A DNA stretch of 10,736 nt, taken from NCBI GenBank assembly GCA_026392325.1, contig JAPLCH010000090.1:8298-19033 (forward strand), in the 5' to 3' direction. Both the position numbers and the translations under genes were made by a program. Positions 7,357 to 10,736 of this stretch are shown in pieces (within the stretch, counting starts at the first letter, position 1; every line of letters begins with the position of its first letter). The DNA comes from Solirubrobacterales bacterium (GTDB lineage Bacteria; Actinomycetota; Thermoleophilia; Solirubrobacterales; Solirubrobacteraceae). The notes beneath the pieces are model-generated. The model was not told where the DNA came from, searched no databases, and saw only the letters and a list, made by a program, of their open reading frames with translations.

Positions 7357-7849
7357 CGGCGAAGGCTGCTGTCGCGCACTTGGAGATGACCTTCGACGTC
7401 TTCACAGAGCCAGTAAGCGACGGTGTCGCCGGTGGAGTGAAAGTACTTGACAAGCGCGCGCCGAAGTGGCGAGCCACAGGCTCTGAAATCAAGGTGCCGT
7501 AGAACCGCAGACGATGCCTGCCCGCCTTGAGGTGGCGAAGATTCACTGAAAGCTTGAAGTCCCTGAAGGTCGGGCTTGGCGGCGCAGCGAGCGAGGTAGG
7601 AACAGCCCAAGCCTTGCGACTTACTGTCTTTCCGTCGAGCGTGACACGAGCTCGGGTGATGAAGTAACCGCTGTCAATCGAGTTGAGAGTGAAAACAACA
7701 CTCTTTGCGGCTTTGACACAACCGCCACTGCCGGTTCCCCGGACCGAGCCGATAGTTGCGGTTGGAACATCAGGTGCTGCGACTGCAGCCGCTGGTGTGA
7801 TGAGCGCGGCTGTGACGAGGCCGAGGGCCAGAAACGGTGTTTTGTTCAT
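7352..7849 (-). CDS. Small secreted protein of unknown function, Ig-like beta type
   Basis: A 165-aa protein not assigned to a named family. Seen: a Sec signal peptide (MNK, hydrophobic stretch F6-A22, cleavage probably after A24 or A25 at the VAA/PD region), giving a mature protein of about 140 aa. The mature part alternates Val/Thr/Ser-rich strands with the pattern ARVTLDGKTVSRK (about 67-79) and KLSVNLRHLKAGRHRLRF (about 99-116). This resembles the VxLDGKxV ... LRxLxAGRHxL units common in exported Ig-like proteins of Solirubrobacterales; that comparison is from memory. Only two cysteines, C44 and C158, sit at opposite ends of the mature domain and could form a disulfide. There is no LPXTG, lipobox or transmembrane anchor, so it should be released or held non-covalently. 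It is convergent with ctaG and 51 nt downstream of the UGPase gene on the same strand, with its own -10-like box. Confidence 0.7.
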   Translation of the reverse strand: MNKTPFLALGLVTAALITPAAAVAAPDVPTATIGSVRGTGSGGCVKAAKSVVFTLNSIDSGYFITRARVTLDGKTVSRKAWAVPTSLAAPPSPTFRDFKLSVNLRHLKAGRHRLRFYGTLISEPVARHFGARLSSTFTPPATPSLTGSVKTSKVISKCATAAFAG

Positions 7850-7856
7850 GAAGAAG

Positions 7857-7862
7857 ACAGTA
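7857..7862 (-). promoter_or_regulatory. -10-like hexamer, probable leaderless promoter of the secreted-protein gene
   Basis: Minus-strand TACTGT ends exactly 7 nt before the ATG at 7849, which would put the transcription start at or next to the A of ATG. There is no Shine-Dalgarno in the spacer (CTTCTTC), as expected for a leaderless mRNA. No good -35 at 16-18 nt (closest TCGCTT). Confidence 0.45.
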
Positions 7863-7900
7863 GCCCACCCGCCCCAAACAAGCGAGCGCTTGCCGGATGG

Positions 7901-9292
7901 CTATTTGCCCGTAAGCGCCGTCCCATCACTTACGGCAGCCTTGCCAACGCCCTCAGCCTCAACAGTCATCGCACCCGTGACTGTCACTCCATGTCCAAAG
8001 AGAACATCACCCTTGACCTTCAGGTGCTCGCACCCAATCAGCGACGGCGGGCCTGCTGGGAAGTGGTCTTCAAAGTCTGCGAGGAGCTTGTAATGAGCCG
8101 GATCGAGTTCCACTACGGGCGGAATCCCGTTTCTTTCTGGGGCCAGCACAACATGGGCTTCTGGGGTCAGTAGATACGCGTCTGACCTGACGGCAAGCAG
8201 GTCACCAGTGGACTTGACCGGGGCAAACCGAGAGCGCGGAACCCGGATGGCCTGCGCTCCCTCAAACAGAGCTATTGCCGCACCCATGGCGGATTCCAGC
8301 TGAATCACCTCAGTTGAAGCCGCGTTGGTCGGATCGACGGTCTTGTGGTTCACGATCACCGGAAGGTCAAGGACACCTTCCCCGGTGGCCAGAGCAGCAT
8401 CGAGGGCCACCAGGTCAATCCACAACGAGTTGGTGTTGAAGAATCTGTGTCGCTCAATGTCTTGGAATGACTCAAGGTCAGCCTCGTGCGTCTGAGCTAT
8501 CTCACGCAGCAGCAGACCTCCTTCCGGCCGTTGGGCCAGGTGTCCTCCCTTGCGATCGGCTGCGGTTCGGTCAGCTACCTCCATCAGGAAGGGAATCTCC
8601 TCTGAGGCAAACCAGGAGAGAATCCGCTCGTCCAACACTGCCCCAAGGTTGTCTGCGTTGGAAACGAATGCATAGCGATAGTCCGCGCTCAGAAGATCCG
8701 CGAGCATCCCGGAGGTAACGAGCGCTGCATAGAGGTCGCCATGCCCTGGGGGTGCCCACTCAAGTTCTGGGTCAGCTGGCCACTCCACCGGGTAGAGGTC
8801 ACCGGAGGTCAATTTGGGGACACGATTCTGCAGAAAATCAAGCTCAAGCCCATCGACCCGCACGCTGGAATGTGAGGCAAGAGCGGCAAGCGTGTCAGCG
8901 CGAGTCGCAAAGCTGTTCATCAGGATCAGAGGAAGCTGAGCGCCAGTCCGCTCACGGACCTTCGTCACTTGGTTGGCGATGATGTCCAAGAAGGTGAGTC
9001 CATCCTTCGCTTCAATAAGCGACTTCGCCTTGGTCATTCCCATGCCCGTTCCAAGCCCTCCGTTGAGCTTGATCATCACTGTCTGCCCCAGGGGACCTGA
9101 GGCATCTGCAGGAGGGAGTTTCTCAGCGTCGGGGAGTGATTCGACAGGCTTAATGGCGTCCTCAGCGATCAGCCCCCGCTCCCCTTCGGCCAGCTGATGG
9201 TGGAATCGGACAAAGGACTCAATCGCGGCGGAGCCAGCTCCATCTGTCTCAAGCTTCTGCCGGGCAGCGTCAAATGCACTCGTCGAATTCAT
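7901..9292 (-). CDS. UTP--glucose-1-phosphate uridylyltransferase, eukaryotic-type (UDPGP family)
   Basis: Makes UDP-glucose and pyrophosphate from UTP and glucose 1-phosphate in the cytosol, the entry point to cell-wall, capsule and trehalose/glycan sugars. This is the long eukaryote-like UDPGP family, not the GalU type. It is 463 aa, a normal length. Seen: the nucleotide-binding loop KLNGGLGTGMG (75-85) followed by K88/K90-S91, LMNSFAT (about 123-129), the substrate motif PPGHGDLY (about 181-188), SNADNLGA (about 211-218), RFFNTNSLW, the uridine/sugar-proximal EVIQLESAMGAA and VPRSRFAPVKSTGDLL, and a short C-terminal left-handed beta-helix tail (LKVKGDVLFGHGVTVTGAMTV). UDP-N-acetylhexosamine or another UDP-sugar cannot be excluded, but the motif set favours UGPase. 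The ATG at 9292 follows a -10-like box by 7 nt and lacks a Shine-Dalgarno; the SAHH paralogue stop is 45 nt upstream. Confidence 0.92.
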   Translation of the reverse strand: MNSTSAFDAARQKLETDGAGSAAIESFVRFHHQLAEGERGLIAEDAIKPVESLPDAEKLPPADASGPLGQTVMIKLNGGLGTGMGMTKAKSLIEAKDGLTFLDIIANQVTKVRERTGAQLPLILMNSFATRADTLAALASHSSVRVDGLELDFLQNRVPKLTSGDLYPVEWPADPELEWAPPGHGDLYAALVTSGMLADLLSADYRYAFVSNADNLGAVLDERILSWFASEEIPFLMEVADRTAADRKGGHLAQRPEGGLLLREIAQTHEADLESFQDIERHRFFNTNSLWIDLVALDAALATGEGVLDLPVIVNHKTVDPTNAASTEVIQLESAMGAAIALFEGAQAIRVPRSRFAPVKSTGDLLAVRSDAYLLTPEAHVVLAPERNGIPPVVELDPAHYKLLADFEDHFPAGPPSLIGCEHLKVKGDVLFGHGVTVTGAMTVEAEGVGKAAVSDGTALTGK

Positions 9293-9299
9293 GTTTCGG

Positions 9300-9305
9300 A
9301 TCCTA
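9300..9305 (-). promoter_or_regulatory. -10-like hexamer, probable leaderless promoter of the UGPase gene
   Basis: Minus-strand TAGGAT ends exactly 7 nt before the ATG at 9292 (spacer CCGAAAC, no Shine-Dalgarno), the same geometry as the secreted-protein gene next door. The start would then fall on the ATG itself. TTGCGC lies upstream but 22 nt away, too far for an ordinary -35. Confidence 0.45.
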
Positions 9306-9337
9306 CGGACAGATGCGGGTGCGATCCGCGCAAGAGC

Positions 9338-10597
9338 CTAGGCCTCATCAACATCGGGGCGCCATGAGTGCCTGTAGGCGCGCTGGTCGTCATTGAGTGA
9401 ATCGATCTCAACATTCATTGACCTGAGCTTGAGCTGGGCAACCTGATCGTCAACATCTGCTGGGACAGCGTGGACCCCGACTGTCAGGCGGTTGTCGGCT
9501 GCCAAACGTGCAGCGCTCAGAGCCTGGGTGGCAAAGGACATGTCCATCACCGCAGCAGGGTGACCTTCAGCTGCGGCGAGGTTGACAACTCGGCCACCCG
9601 CGATCAAATTCAATCGCTTTCCATCAACGTCATATTGCTTGACCAGTGGACGCACCTCGCTCGTCAGGGCAGCAGAGGCTGAAAGCTCCCCGATGTCAAT
9701 CTCCACATCGAAGTGGCCGGCGTTGGCAAGCAGCGCCCCATCCTTCATCTGGGCAAAGTGTTCAGCTCCCAGGACGCCAACGCTGCCGGTGACGGTGATG
9801 AACAAATCGCCCTTTGCAGCCGCCTGGAGCGCGGGCACCACCTCAAACCGGGCCTCAAGCGCACGCATTGGATCCACCTCACACACGATCACGGTGCCAC
9901 CCAACCCTGCCGCTCGGAGCGCAATCCCCTTGCCAGTCCAGCCGTATCCGAGAACAACAACCGTCCGACCGGCAAGGAGGATGTTTGTCGCCCGCAGAAT
10001 GCCATCAAGCGCAGACTGCCCAGTGCCGTAACGGTCGTTGAACGCCCGCTCCGTCCTCGATTCATTGACTGCAACGATCGGACACTTAAGCTCGCCGGCG
10101 GCCTCCATCGCCCTGAGGCTCAGCAGCCCGGTGGTCGTCTCCTCCGTACCTCCAAGCAGAGCTTCAGCCGCGCTCGGATTCCGGGCGTGGAGAACGGTGA
10201 CGAGGTCTGCCCCGTCGTCAAGAGTTATGTTCGGACCAGCGTCCAGCACATTGCTCAAGTGCTCTGCGTATCGATCCACTGATTCGCCGTGCTGAGCGCG
10301 CACGGAAACTCCATGGTTGGCAACTAGTGCGGCCGCGACATCGTCTTGAGTGGAATACGGATTGGCAGCGCAGAGCGACACCGTCGCCCCACCGGCGACC
10401 AGCGCCCGCATGAGGTTTGCCGTCTCCGCAGTTACATGCAGACAGGCGCCGACAGCAAGGCCGTCGAATGGTCTGTCCGCGGCAAAGCGCTCACGGATCG
10501 AGCGCAGGACTGGCATCTGCCCGTCTGCCCATTCAATCCGGGCCTCGCCTGCTGCTGCGAGAGATGCGTCGGAGATGTCTGAAGTGTTTTTGGTCAT
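9338..10597 (-). CDS. Short-type S-adenosylhomocysteine hydrolase homologue with altered catalytic residues
   Basis: A 419-aa member of the adenosylhomocysteinase family, of the short archaeal/Thermotoga type that lacks the roughly 40-residue insertion of common bacterial AhcY. Canonical enzymes reversibly split S-adenosylhomocysteine to adenosine and homocysteine using bound NAD. Kept: H54 in CLHVTAETA, NPYSTQDD (79-86), LDDGAD (126-131), EETTTG (152-157), RYGTGQS (189-195), the Rossmann loop GYGWTGKG (217-224), NAGHFDVEI (292-300), N339 in GGRVVNL, and GHPAAVMDMSF. Not kept: the block VNESRTERAFNDRYG (177-191). Aligned without gaps to the family pattern VND..(T/M)K..FDN, it has E183 where the catalytic lysine (human K186) belongs and N187-D188 in place of Asp-Asn. 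The codons read GAG CGG GCG TTC AAC GAC on the given strand. It also has GGR where AEGR is usual. It lies directly downstream of a canonical ahcY. It could be an enzyme for another nucleoside-homocysteine compound, a regulator, or inactive. No Shine-Dalgarno before ATG 10597; the start could be as late as M28. Confidence 0.88.
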   Translation of the reverse strand: MTKNTSDISDASLAAAGEARIEWADGQMPVLRSIRERFAADRPFDGLAVGACLHVTAETANLMRALVAGGATVSLCAANPYSTQDDVAAALVANHGVSVRAQHGESVDRYAEHLSNVLDAGPNITLDDGADLVTVLHARNPSAAEALLGGTEETTTGLLSLRAMEAAGELKCPIVAVNESRTERAFNDRYGTGQSALDGILRATNILLAGRTVVVLGYGWTGKGIALRAAGLGGTVIVCEVDPMRALEARFEVVPALQAAAKGDLFITVTGSVGVLGAEHFAQMKDGALLANAGHFDVEIDIGELSASAALTSEVRPLVKQYDVDGKRLNLIAGGRVVNLAAAEGHPAAVMDMSFATQALSAARLAADNRLTVGVHAVPADVDDQVAQLKLRSMNVEIDSLNDDQRAYRHSWRPDVDEA

Positions 10598-10599
10598 GA

Positions 10600-10650
10600 A
10601 AGAAAAACAGCGGGGTCCACCGCTCTGGAAACGAACGATGGACCCCGCTG
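10600..10650 (-). terminator. Intrinsic terminator hairpin between ahcY and the SAHH paralogue
   Basis: On the minus strand CAGCGGGGTCCA (10650-10639) pairs perfectly over 12 bp with TGGACCCCGCTG (10619-10608) around a 19-nt loop, followed at once by TTTTTCTTTC. This is a textbook Rho-independent terminator, 23 nt after the canonical ahcY stop. Its U-tract runs directly into the ATG at 10597 of the next gene, so it could also work as an attenuator in the leader of that gene. Confidence 0.85.
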
Positions 10651-10673
10651 CGAATTTCAGCTACTTGACTTGC

Positions 10674-10736
10674 CTAGTAGCGGTAATGGTCCGGCTTGTA
10701 AGGACCGTCAACCGGGACGCCGATGTAGGCGGCCTG
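10674..10736 (-). CDS. ahcY: Adenosylhomocysteinase, canonical long type, C-terminal fragment
   Basis: The frame is open from the window edge and holds the last 20 codons before TAG at 10676-10674. The translation ends AAYIGVPVDGPYKPDHYRY, the diagnostic C-terminus of long-type S-adenosylhomocysteine hydrolases (human ends DGPFKPDHYRY), whose terminal Lys-Pro-Asp-His-Tyr-Arg-Tyr reaches into the NAD site of the neighbouring subunit. The short paralogue at 9338-10597 ends differently (YRHSWRPDVDEA). Hence two SAHH-family genes stand in tandem on the minus strand, 76 nt apart. The enzyme recycles the methylation by-product SAH in the cytosol. The body of the gene is outside the window. Confidence 0.9.
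   Translation of the reverse strand, partial: QAAYIGVPVDGPYKPDHYRY

Noticed and set aside
7879..7892. CAAGCG-AG-CGCTTG inverted repeat after the UGPase stop as a terminator
   Set aside because: At best a 5-bp stem with a 4-nt loop followed by only TTT and then GGGG; too weak to call, though it lies in the right place.
10598..10673. Known SAH riboswitch upstream of the SAHH paralogue
   Set aside because: Only one long hairpin with a U-tract is visible; I could not find the multi-stem pseudoknot pattern of SAH riboswitches by eye. A covariance-model search would decide it.

Overview
The window looks like a chromosomal housekeeping segment of a moderately high-GC bacterium (high 50s percent by eye, not counted). 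The best guess is a deep-branching actinobacterium of the Thermoleophilia/Solirubrobacterales type. This rests on a eukaryotic-type UGPase, a caa3-type CtaG, a small secreted protein built like the Ig-like exported proteins of that group, two genes with a -10-like box exactly 7 nt before the ATG (leaderless style), and a prfB that keeps its programmed frameshift. The taxonomy is inference. No rRNA, tRNA, CRISPR array, IS element or phage gene was seen.

Left block (1-6461, all minus strand, transcribed right to left): comF, then secA, prfB, a PLP-dependent Orn/Lys/Arg decarboxylase, and the start of nadC. Spacing is extremely tight. There are 9 nt between comF and secA; the secA stop TAG is directly followed by the prfB ATG; prfB and the decarboxylase share ATGA; the decarboxylase and nadC share TTGA. 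This is almost certainly one transcription unit with translational coupling. prfB is split into two frames by the classical autoregulatory +1 frameshift (CTT TGA C); the complete product is 369 aa and starts at 2717, well upstream of the long open frame.

Middle block: a 53-nt divergent gap separates comF from ctaG (plus strand, cytochrome oxidase assembly membrane protein). ctaG converges on a small secreted protein gene of unknown function, and a perfect palindrome covers both stop codons.

Right block (7901-10736, minus strand): a UDP-glucose pyrophosphorylase, then a short-type S-adenosylhomocysteine hydrolase homologue, then the last 20 codons of a second, canonical long-type ahcY at the window edge. 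The two SAHH-family genes are in tandem and separated by a strong intrinsic-terminator hairpin whose U-tract runs into the start codon of the short paralogue. The short paralogue keeps almost every family motif but has Glu where the catalytic lysine should be, and Asn-Asp in place of the following Asp-Asn. With a canonical AhcY next door it may have a different substrate, be a regulator, or be catalytically dead. This is the most interesting feature of the window.
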